Shown here: piece by piece, positions 7,572 through 16,215 of the stretch
How positions within the stretch are numbered: position 1 is the stretch's first letter
How the letters are laid out: every line of letters begins with the position of its first letter
Assembly (NCBI RefSeq): GCF_036541425.1
Contig: NZ_JAZHFT010000003.1
Coordinates: forward strand, 186,001 to 250,000
Length of the DNA stretch: 64,000 nucleotides
Reading direction: 5' to 3'
Source: Consotaella aegiceratis
GTDB taxonomy: Bacteria > Pseudomonadota > Alphaproteobacteria > Rhizobiales > Rhizobiaceae
Translations under genes and position numbers: made by a program
The notes under the pieces: generated by a model
What the model saw: the letters and a program-made list of their open reading frames with translations, nothing else
Databases searched by the model: none
Told to the model about the DNA's origin: nothing

Positions 7572-10500
7572 GTGAACAGCTTCAACCTTTCGGATTGGGC
7601 GCTGCGCCACCGCTCGATGATCTGGTTCTTCATGATCGCGGCGATGATTGCCGGGGCGCTGTCCTATCTCAATCTTGGCCGCGAGGAAGATCCGAGCTTC
7701 ACCATCAAGACCATGGTGGTTTCAGCGGCGATGCCTGGGGCGACGGTCAAGGAGATGACCGCCCAGGTCACGGACCGTATCGAGAAGAAGTTGCAGGAAC
7801 TCGATTCCCTCGACTACACCCGCTCGATCACCACCCCCGGCCAGACCGTCGTCTACGTCAACCTGCTGGAGACGACGCCGGCATCGAAAATCAAGGATAT
7901 CTGGTTGCGCGTGCGCAACATGATGTCCGACATCCAGGCCGACTTTCCCAGCGAGTTCCAGGGGTTCGCCTTCAACGACGATTTCGGCGACGTATTCGGC
8001 AATATCTATGCCTTCACGTCTGACGGTCTCAGTCAGCGGCAGCTTCGCGACTACGTCGAAGAAGTCAGGACCCGCATCGTTCATCTCCCGGACGCCGGTA
8101 AGGTGGAACTTGTCGGCGCGCAGGACGAAGTCGTCTATCTGGAATTCTCGCTACGCAAGGTCGCGGCGCTCGGCCTCGACCAGCAGTCCATCATCGACAC
8201 CCTGCAGGAGCAGAACGCGATCGCGCCCTCGGGCGTGATCCAGGCGGGCGCGGAGCGTATCCTGGTGCGGGTGACCGGCCCGTACACGTCCGAGGACAGC
8301 CTGCGGGGCGTCAATCTCAGGATCAACGACCGCTTTTTTCGCCTGAGCGACGTCGCCACGATCACGCGCGGTTACGAAGATCCACCGAGCGAACTCTTCC
8401 GCTATGACGGCAAGCCGGCGATCGGCCTGGCAATCGGCATGAAGGACGGCAGCAACATCCTCGATTTCGGTGAAGAGATGGCTGCCGAGATGAAGCAGGT
8501 CATTGCCGAACTGCCGATTGGCGTCGATGTCCACAAGGTGGCGGACCAACCGACCGTGGTCGAGGAAGCCGTCGGAGGGTTCACGCGCTCGCTGTTCGAG
8601 GCCGTGGTGATCGTCCTCCTCGTGAGCTTCGTCAGCTTGGGGCTGCGCGCCGGCCTGGTGGTGACTCTGTCAATTCCTTTGGTGCTGGCGTTCACTTTCA
8701 TCGGCATGGAGATGCTCGGCATCACGCTGCAGCGCGTTTCGCTGGGCGCATTGATCATTGCACTCGGTCTGCTCGTCGACGATGCGATGATCGCGATCGA
8801 GACCATGGTGTCGCGGCTGGAGGTCGGAGACAGTCTTGAGAAAGCGGCGAGCTTCGCCTGGACCTCTATCGCTTTCCCGATGCTGACGGGGACGCTGGTG
8901 ACGGTGGCCGGCTTCATTCCAATCGGGTTCAATCGTTCGGCGGCCGGCGAATATACCTTCTCGCTGTTCCAGGTTTTGGCCTTGTCGCTGCTTCTGTCCT
9001 GGGGCGTGGCCGTGCTGTTTTCGCCGCTGATCGGCGTCACCATGCTGCCGAAGACCATGAAGAAGCATGATGAACGGCCAAGCCGGATCCGGCGGGCGTT
9101 CGGCTGGTTGCTCAAGACGGCCATGCGCTGGCGCTTCGCCACGATCCTGATCACCCTGGCGCTGTTCGGCGCCTCGGTGTTCGGCATGCGGTTCATCCAA
9201 CAGCAGTTCTTCCCGTCTTCGGATCGTCCGGAACTGGTGGTCGACTTCACGCTGCGCCACAACGCGACGATCACCGACACCCGTGCGCAGATGGACAAGC
9301 TCGAAGCGACCTTCGCAGGCGACGACGACATCGACCACTGGAGCTCCTATGTGGGCCGCTCGGCCGAGCGTTTCATCCTTGCCTACGACATCCAGCCCAA
9401 CAATTCGTTTTTCGGGCAAGTGGTTGTCGTCACCAAGGGGCTTGAGGAGCGCGAACGCGTGCGGAACCGCATCGAAGCGTTTGCGCGCAAGGAGCTTGTC
9501 GGCACCGACATCTATGTGACGACCCTGTCTCTCGGGCCTCCGGTCGGTCATCCGGTGCAATATCGTCTTGGCGGGCCGAACCTGGAAACGGTGCGTGCCA
9601 AGGCGCGCAACTTGGCTGCCTTGATGGCGGAAGATCCACGCCTGACCGGCATAATAATGGACTGGAACGAGCCGGCACGCGTGCTTAAGGTCGAGATTCT
9701 GCAGGACAAGGCGCGCCAACTCGGCGTCAGCTCGCAGGATATCGCTGAAGGGCTCTATTCGATCCTCGACGGCACCACCGTCACCCAGATCCGCGACAGC
9801 ATTTATCTGGTCGACGTGGTGGCGCGCGGGCGGAAATCGGACCGGGATTCGATCGAGGCCATCGAGAACATGCAACTCGTGAGCTCGAGCGGCGTCGCCG
9901 TGCCGCTATCGAGCGTCGTCAATTACGGCTACGACTACGAAGATCCCATCATCTATTCGCGCTCGCGGGTTCCCACCATTACCGTGATGGCGGCGATCGT
10001 GGGCGACGTACAGCCGGCGACGATCGCGACCGATTTGCAGCCGAAGGTCGATGCCTTCGCGGCCAAACTGCCTCCCCGCTACACGATCGAAGTCGGTGGC
10101 ACGCTGGAATCGAGTGCGGAAAGCCAGGCGCCGATCATGGCCGTGGTGCCGGCCATGATCTTCATCATGCTGACGCTGGTCATGATCCAGATGCAGAGCT
10201 TCTCGGCCATGTTCATCGTTTTGTCGGCAGCACCTCTGGCTCTCATTGGCGTCGTCGCCGCGCTGCTGCCGAGCGGTGCGCCACTCGGCTTCGTGGCGAT
10301 CCTGGGCGTCTTGGCGCTGATCGGCATCCTGATCCGCAACTCGATCATCCTCGTCCATCAAATCAATATCCTGCGGGGCGCAGGGCTTCATCCCTGGAAC
10401 GCGGTCTATGAGGCGAGCCAGATGCGGGCGCGTCCGATCCTCCTGACGGCCGCCGCCGCCTCGCTGGCGCTGATCCCGATCGCGCGCGAAGTGTTCTGGG

Positions 10501-10640
10501 GACCGATGGCCTTCGCCATGATGGGTGGCATCATCGCCGGCACGCTGATCACGCTCGTCTTCGTGCCGGCGCTCTATGTCGCCTGGTTCCGTCTGCGCGA
10601 GCCCGAGGATGGGCAAGAGGCGTCCGCCACAGCCGGATGA
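7572..10640 (+). CDS. RND efflux transporter permease subunit
   Basis: The 1022-residue proton-driven inner-membrane pump of the efflux complex. It starts with GTG four bases after the preceding stop. The HAE1/AcrB-like fold is clear: one N-terminal membrane helix, a large periplasmic loop (about residues 35-330), a block of membrane helices containing ALGLLVDDAMIAIE (the helix that carries proton-relay acidic residues), a second periplasmic domain (about 555-850) and a final block with VLALIGILIRNSIILVHQI. No outer-membrane channel gene follows, so it must borrow a TolC-like protein encoded elsewhere. The cargo is probably drugs, detergents or solvents. Confidence 0.95.
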   Translation: MNSFNLSDWALRHRSMIWFFMIAAMIAGALSYLNLGREEDPSFTIKTMVVSAAMPGATVKEMTAQVTDRIEKKLQELDSLDYTRSITTPGQTVVYVNLLETTPASKIKDIWLRVRNMMSDIQADFPSEFQGFAFNDDFGDVFGNIYAFTSDGLSQRQLRDYVEEVRTRIVHLPDAGKVELVGAQDEVVYLEFSLRKVAALGLDQQSIIDTLQEQNAIAPSGVIQAGAERILVRVTGPYTSEDSLRGVNLRINDRFFRLSDVATITRGYEDPPSELFRYDGKPAIGLAIGMKDGSNILDFGEEMAAEMKQVIAELPIGVDVHKVADQPTVVEEAVGGFTRSLFEAVVIVLLVSFVSLGLRAGLVVTLSIPLVLAFTFIGMEMLGITLQRVSLGALIIALGLLVDDAMIAIETMVSRLEVGDSLEKAASFAWTSIAFPMLTGTLVTVAGFIPIGFNRSAAGEYTFSLFQVLALSLLLSWGVAVLFSPLIGVTMLPKTMKKHDERPSRIRRAFGWLLKTAMRWRFATILITLALFGASVFGMRFIQQQFFPSSDRPELVVDFTLRHNATITDTRAQMDKLEATFAGDDDIDHWSSYVGRSAERFILAYDIQPNNSFFGQVVVVTKGLEERERVRNRIEAFARKELVGTDIYVTTLSLGPPVGHPVQYRLGGPNLETVRAKARNLAALMAEDPRLTGIIMDWNEPARVLKVEILQDKARQLGVSSQDIAEGLYSILDGTTVTQIRDSIYLVDVVARGRKSDRDSIEAIENMQLVSSSGVAVPLSSVVNYGYDYEDPIIYSRSRVPTITVMAAIVGDVQPATIATDLQPKVDAFAAKLPPRYTIEVGGTLESSAESQAPIMAVVPAMIFIMLTLVMIQMQSFSAMFIVLSAAPLALIGVVAALLPSGAPLGFVAILGVLALIGILIRNSIILVHQINILRGAGLHPWNAVYEASQMRARPILLTAAAASLALIPIAREVFWGPMAFAMMGGIIAGTLITLVFVPALYVAWFRLREPEDGQEASATAG

Positions 10641-10731
10641 CGGCGAAAACGATGCGCTGGCGGCTGCGGCGATCTGGCGCATCCGCTTCGTTGACCTTAA
10701 GATGCCGCCACCACAACGCGGGGAGGGCGGC

Positions 10732-13700
10732 ATGGTACGGCATCTGGCGTTTCGGAAACTCCTGACCCTGCTGCCGGTGGCGGCATGCGCTCTCATGGCG
10801 CAGCCGGTCGCCGCCCAGGAAGGCGCCATGCGCATCGTCACGACGCCCGGAGCCGATTATTTCGGCAACGACTACGACATCGTGAAGGGCACCGACCTCG
10901 ACGGCTGCACGGCCGCCTGTTTCTCCGACCAGCGCTGCAAGGCCTTCACCCTCAACGAGACGAACGGCTGGTGTTTCCTGAAGGAGGGCGTCGGCGAGCT
11001 GCGCGCGGTCAGCGGCGCGACGGCGGGCCGGCTGATCGAAACGGCTGCCGTCGACGACTCCTCGATCGAGGCGCATCGGGCCGACCTTGCCCCCTTCGTG
11101 CCGAGAGCCACGCTGGACGACGCCAAGCGCCTGCGCCTGGCGATCGCCGAGGAAGCGCGGGACGCGGGACGCAGCGGCCTTTCCGTCGATCTCCTCGCCG
11201 ACCGGGCATCGAGCTCCCTCACCTATCCGGACGCGATTGCGGACTGGCGCGAGGTGCTGCGGCGCGAGCCGACGAATGCGCGCGCCTGGCAGGGCCTCGC
11301 CGAGGCGGCGCTTGCCTATCAGCCGGAAGAGTATTCTGAGCAGTTGGAGAATGCCCGTCTGCGCCTGCAGGCCGCCGTCAACGCCTACCTCGTCGCCGAG
11401 ACCGAGGATGGTCGCATGGACGCGCTACGCACGCTCGGCGACGGCTACGCGGCGGACGAGGACTGGAAGCGCGCGATCAAGACCTACCGGGCGGGCGTCG
11501 AAATCGCGGACCGGTCCGATCTGCGCACGAAGCTGGACGACGCCGTTGCCTCGCACGGCTTTCGCATCGTCGAGCATACGGTCGACAACAACGCCGCCAA
11601 TCCGCGCATCTGTCTCGTCTTCTCCGATCCGCTCGCTGCCGGCTTCACCGCTTCCGAGACTGTCGGCGACTATGTGAAAGTCGAGGAGGCGGACACCTTG
11701 CCGGTGACCGCCAGCGGTAACCAGATCTGCGTCGACGGCGTCGAGCACGGTCGGCGCTATCGCATCCTGGCGCGAAGCGGCATCCCCTCGGCCGACGGCG
11801 AGCGGCTGGAACGGCAGGCCGATCTCGACATCTATGTCCGTGACCGCGATCCGATGGTGCGGTTTTCGACCAACGCCTATGTGCTGCCGGCCGGCGGCGA
11901 CCCGTCGATCCCCGTGGTCACGATCAACACCGACGAAATCGAAGCCCGCCTGCAGCGGGTCGGCGATCGCGCTCTGACGCGGGTGATCGGCGACGGGCAG
12001 TTTCTGCGCCAGCTCAACGAATGGCAGATCGACGAGATGGCGGAAGCGACGGGCACCGACGTCTGGACCGGCACCGTGTCGGTGGCGCGCGAGGCCAATG
12101 CGGAGGTGACCACCGCGATCCCCGTCGCCGCGATTGTCCCGGAGATCGAGCCTGGCGTCTATGTGCTCACCGCCAAGGCCGAGAACGGCCCGCAATATCA
12201 GGACGCTTCGGCCACCCAATGGTTCGTGGTCAGCGATATCGGGCTGACGACCTTCTCGGCCGAGGATGGCTTCCATGTCTTCACCCGATCGATCGGCAGC
12301 GCCGAGGCGAAGGCCGGCGTCGAACTGACGCTGCTCGCCATGAATAACCGCGTGCTCGGCGGGGCGACCACCGACGTCGACGGTCATGCGCGTCTGCCGG
12401 CCGGGCTGTTGCGCGGCACCGGCAGCGATCGCCCGGCGGTGCTGACCGCAAAGAACGACGGCGGCGATTTCGTCTTCCTGGATCTGACCGCCGCTCCCTT
12501 CGACTTGACCGACCGGGGTGTCGGCGGACGTGCGCCGGCCGGCCCGCTGGACGTCTTCCTGACGGCGGATCGCGGCATCTATCGCGCCGGCGAGACGGCC
12601 TGGTTTACCGGCCTGGTGCGCAATTCGGCAGGCGAGGCGGTCGAAGATCTGAGCTTGACGGCGATCGCGACGCGCCCGGACGGCGTCGAGCACAAGCGCT
12701 GGCAGGTCGCCGATCAGGGCGCCGGCGGCTTCGTCTTCGACTTCGATCTGCCGGACAATGCCATGCGCGGCGTCTGGACGGTTCGCCTCTACACCGATCC
12801 CAAGCGCCCGGCGCTGACCCAGCAGACGGTCATCGTCGAGGATTTCGAGCCCGAAAAGCTCGATTTCGATCTCACGGCACAAGTGGACGCGCTCGATCCG
12901 ACGGCACCGTCTCCGATCGACGTGGAGGCCCGCTATCTGTTCGGCGCCCCGGCCGGCAATCTGGAGGTAGCGGGCGAGGCGGTGCTGACGCCGACGCGCG
13001 AGGTCGCAGGGTTCACCGGTTATCGCTTCGGCCTGGCCGACGACGAGCCCACGGCCACGCGGCAGCCCCTGGACGGGGGTACCACAGACGCCGAGGGCAA
13101 GGCCACGGTCACGCTGCCGGCCTTCGAGCCACCGGCGACCACGCGGCCGGTTCGGGCGGCGGTCAACGTGCGGGTGATGGATGCGAGCGGGCGGCCGGTC
13201 GAGCGCACGATCGATCTGCCGCTGGCCGCTCAGGCCGCTCGTCTGGGCATCAAGCCGCGCTTCGACGAGCGCGTCGACGAGGGCAGCGAGGCCGGGTTCG
13301 ACCTGATCGCGGTCGATGCCGACGGCAAGCGCATCGGCGCGCGCGTCGAATGGACCCTCAACAAGGTCACCACGCGTTTCCAGTGGTATTCGACGGCCGG
13401 GCGCTGGAACTACGAACCGATCCGCAGCTCGGCGCGCGTCGCCAGCGGCACGGTGGAGATCGGCGCGGACCAGCCGGCAAGCCTGTCGCTGCCCGTCGAA
13501 TGGGGCGACTACGAGTTGGGCCTGCGCGACGCTACCGGCGACGCGGTTCCCGCCAGCCTCGCCTTCGAGGCTGGCTGGTCGGTCGCGGCCACGTCGCTCG
13601 ACACGCCCGAGATGGCAAAAGTCTCGCTCGACAAAGATCGCTACCGGATCGGCGACACGGCGACGGTTCATATCGAGCCGCGCTTTGCCGGCACGGCGGA

Positions 13701-16215
13701 CGTGCTGGTGATGGACGAGCGGGTGATCGCGACGAAGACGGCCGAGATCGGCGCCGAGGGCGGCGATGTGTCCCTGCCGGTTACGCGCGACTGGGGCCCC
13801 GGCGCCTATGTGACGGCGGTGGTCTACCGGCCGATGGATCTCGACGCCAAGCGCATGCCGGGGCGCGCCATCGGCCTGGCGCACGCCAGCGTCGATCCGG
13901 GCGACCGCGCGCTGTTGGTGGCTATCGATGCGCCCGACAAGGTCGAGCCGCGCCAGACGATCGAGGTGTCGGTTGCTGTCGACGGGGTCAAGGCCGGCGA
14001 GACCGCCTATGTGACGCTGGCGGCGGTCGATGTCGGCATTCTCAACATCACCGACTTCGATCCGCCCTCGCTGTCGGATCACTATTTCGGCCAGCGGCAA
14101 CTCGGCGTCGAAATCCGCGATCTCTATTCCAAGCTGATCGACCGCATGCAGGGGGCGCCGGGCACGGTGCGCTCCGGCGGCGACGCCGGTGCGAGCTACG
14201 AAAGCCCCCCGCCGATGGACGATCTCGTGGCGCTGTTCTCGGGCCTCGTGACCGTCGGCGACGACGGCCGTGCGACGATCGCCCTCGACATCCCCGACTT
14301 CAACGGCACGCTGAAGCTGATGGCGCTCGCCTGGACGAAGACCGGCGTGGGCGAGGCGAATGCCGATTTACTCGTGCGCGATCCGCTGGTGATCTCCGTC
14401 AGCCGGCCGCGCTTCCTGGCGCCGGGCGATGCTTCGCGCATCGCCATCGACGTCACCCATGTGGAGGGACCGTCCGGATCGGCGAAACTCTCGCTGTCCG
14501 GCGGCGACGGCTTCGTCTCCCCGGGCAGCGATCCTGCCAAGAGCTTCGAGGTCGCCGAAGGCGGGCGTGAGCGGTTGCTTTTCCCGGTGACGGCTGAGGC
14601 GATCGGCGATGCCGGGTTCGACGTCGCGCTCGAGATCGAGGGTGGCGCGCGGCTGGAAAAGCACTTCGTCCTGCCGGTGCGCTCCAACGCGCCGGTGACG
14701 GTCGACAAGAGCCGGCTGGAGCTGGCGGCGAACGGCGGCGCGCTGACGCTCGATCCGGATCTCTTCGCCGACTTCGTGCCGGGCACGGCCTCGGCGACGC
14801 TCAGCATCACCGGCGCGGCGGACTTCGACGTGGCCGGCGTGGTGCGGGCGCTCGACCGCTATCCCTATGGCTGTACCGAGCAGATCACCAGCCGGGCGAT
14901 GCCGCTGGTCTATCTTGACCGCACAATCCTGGCAGCCGGCCTGGGCGAGACGGCGGACGTGGACAAGCGGGTCGAGGACGCCATCGCCGGGGTGCTCGCC
15001 AATCAATCGTCGAATGGTAGCTTCGGCCTGTGGCGGCCGGACTACGGCGACCTCTGGCTCGACGCCTATGTGACCGACTTCCTGACCCGCGCCAAGGAAG
15101 CGGGCTACGCGGTGCCGGAGGAGGGCCTGACGCTCGCCGTCGACAATCTCAGGAACAGCCTTTCCTACCTGCCGGACGCGCCGGACTGGGGGCCGGTCGC
15201 CTATGCCTATTACGTGCTGGCGCGCAATGGCCGGGCGGCGATCGGGGACCTGCGCTACACCGCCGACAACCAGTTGCCCGACTTCCCGACACCGTTGTCC
15301 AAGGCGCAGATCGGCGCGGCACTGGCGCTCTATGGCGACCGGCTGCGCGCCGAGACGGTGTTCCGGGCGAGCATGGCGGACGATGGCCGTCGACTGCCAA
15401 ACGGCGCGTTGGGAGACTACGGCACCTTGTTGCGCGACGAGGCGGCGATCCTGACGCTCGCCCTGGAGACCGGTGTCGACGGCGTGTCCTTCGATCGGCT
15501 CGTCGAGCAGGTGAACCAGCGCCGACGCGAGCAGAGCCACACCAGCACGCAGGAGGATGCCTGGTCGCTGCTCGCCGCGCACGCGCTGCTTGCCAGCAAC
15601 CCGCCGAAGCTGACGGTTGCCGGGCAACCGCATGACGGACCGTTCGTCGAATCCTTCGATGCCGACGGTCTGGCGGCCGGCATCGACGTGGAAAATCGCG
15701 GCGAGGCGCCGATTGCCGCCGCTTTGACGCTGCGCGGGGTGCCGCAGGTGGCGCCGCCGGCCGACACCAGCGGCTATTCGATCGAGCGCTCGATGTTCAC
15801 GCTGGAGGGCGAGCCCGTCGATCCTTCGGTCATCGGCCTGGGCGAACGTCTGGTGGCGGTCGTCGAGATGACGCCGATCGACGCCGGGCCGGCGCGCCTG
15901 ATGATCGACGATCCGTTGCCGGCGGGGCTCGAGATCGACAATCCGGCGATCCTGCGGGGCGGCGACGTCGCCGCGCTCGACTGGCTGGAGCTGTCCAGCG
16001 AGGCGGCGCACACCGAGTTTCGCGCCGACCGGTTCCTCGCTGCGGTGGATCAGGGCGAGGACGACACGGCGACGCGGCGCTTCGCCTATATCGTGCGCGC
16101 GGTCTCTCCCGGCAGTTTCGTGCGGCCGGCGGCGAGCGTAGAGAACATGTACGACCCGAGCCGCCGCGGCCGCACCGGCGAGGATCAGATATCGGTCGCC
16201 GGACCGCTGCGATGA
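10732..16215 (+). CDS. Bacterial alpha-2-macroglobulin with N-terminal PAN/apple domain
   Basis: A very large (1827-residue) secreted protease trap. A Sec signal peptide (to about residue 26, ending PVAAQ) has no lipobox, unlike Escherichia coli YfhM, so the protein should be soluble in the periplasm. A cysteine-rich PAN/apple-like module (C at CTAACFSDQRC and WCFLKEG) occupies about residues 35-90. It is followed by a tetratricopeptide-like region, then macroglobulin (MG) domains. The thioester motif CTEQ is intact with Cys1381, followed by the alpha/alpha thioester domain and a C-terminal receptor-like domain. The start at 10732 is supported by GGGAGGGCGG just upstream. It overlaps pbpC by ATGA, the pairing known for this family: the A2M guards the periplasm where PBP1C repairs the wall. 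Confidence 0.93.
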   Translation: MVRHLAFRKLLTLLPVAACALMAQPVAAQEGAMRIVTTPGADYFGNDYDIVKGTDLDGCTAACFSDQRCKAFTLNETNGWCFLKEGVGELRAVSGATAGRLIETAAVDDSSIEAHRADLAPFVPRATLDDAKRLRLAIAEEARDAGRSGLSVDLLADRASSSLTYPDAIADWREVLRREPTNARAWQGLAEAALAYQPEEYSEQLENARLRLQAAVNAYLVAETEDGRMDALRTLGDGYAADEDWKRAIKTYRAGVEIADRSDLRTKLDDAVASHGFRIVEHTVDNNAANPRICLVFSDPLAAGFTASETVGDYVKVEEADTLPVTASGNQICVDGVEHGRRYRILARSGIPSADGERLERQADLDIYVRDRDPMVRFSTNAYVLPAGGDPSIPVVTINTDEIEARLQRVGDRALTRVIGDGQFLRQLNEWQIDEMAEATGTDVWTGTVSVAREANAEVTTAIPVAAIVPEIEPGVYVLTAKAENGPQYQDASATQWFVVSDIGLTTFSAEDGFHVFTRSIGSAEAKAGVELTLLAMNNRVLGGATTDVDGHARLPAGLLRGTGSDRPAVLTAKNDGGDFVFLDLTAAPFDLTDRGVGGRAPAGPLDVFLTADRGIYRAGETAWFTGLVRNSAGEAVEDLSLTAIATRPDGVEHKRWQVADQGAGGFVFDFDLPDNAMRGVWTVRLYTDPKRPALTQQTVIVEDFEPEKLDFDLTAQVDALDPTAPSPIDVEARYLFGAPAGNLEVAGEAVLTPTREVAGFTGYRFGLADDEPTATRQPLDGGTTDAEGKATVTLPAFEPPATTRPVRAAVNVRVMDASGRPVERTIDLPLAAQAARLGIKPRFDERVDEGSEAGFDLIAVDADGKRIGARVEWTLNKVTTRFQWYSTAGRWNYEPIRSSARVASGTVEIGADQPASLSLPVEWGDYELGLRDATGDAVPASLAFEAGWSVAATSLDTPEMAKVSLDKDRYRIGDTATVHIEPRFAGTADVLVMDERVIATKTAEIGAEGGDVSLPVTRDWGPGAYVTAVVYRPMDLDAKRMPGRAIGLAHASVDPGDRALLVAIDAPDKVEPRQTIEVSVAVDGVKAGETAYVTLAAVDVGILNITDFDPPSLSDHYFGQRQLGVEIRDLYSKLIDRMQGAPGTVRSGGDAGASYESPPPMDDLVALFSGLVTVGDDGRATIALDIPDFNGTLKLMALAWTKTGVGEANADLLVRDPLVISVSRPRFLAPGDASRIAIDVTHVEGPSGSAKLSLSGGDGFVSPGSDPAKSFEVAEGGRERLLFPVTAEAIGDAGFDVALEIEGGARLEKHFVLPVRSNAPVTVDKSRLELAANGGALTLDPDLFADFVPGTASATLSITGAADFDVAGVVRALDRYPYGCTEQITSRAMPLVYLDRTILAAGLGETADVDKRVEDAIAGVLANQSSNGSFGLWRPDYGDLWLDAYVTDFLTRAKEAGYAVPEEGLTLAVDNLRNSLSYLPDAPDWGPVAYAYYVLARNGRAAIGDLRYTADNQLPDFPTPLSKAQIGAALALYGDRLRAETVFRASMADDGRRLPNGALGDYGTLLRDEAAILTLALETGVDGVSFDRLVEQVNQRRREQSHTSTQEDAWSLLAAHALLASNPPKLTVAGQPHDGPFVESFDADGLAAGIDVENRGEAPIAAALTLRGVPQVAPPADTSGYSIERSMFTLEGEPVDPSVIGLGERLVAVVEMTPIDAGPARLMIDDPLPAGLEIDNPAILRGGDVAALDWLELSSEAAHTEFRADRFLAAVDQGEDDTATRRFAYIVRAVSPGSFVRPAASVENMYDPSRRGRTGEDQISVAGPLR

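Noticed and set aside
11425..14100. Long minus-strand open frame (891 codons) inside the A2M gene
   Set aside because: It is antisense to a clearly coding protein with family motifs. Its product is rich in Arg, His, Asp and Gly, as expected from the reverse of GC-rich codons, and has no domain.
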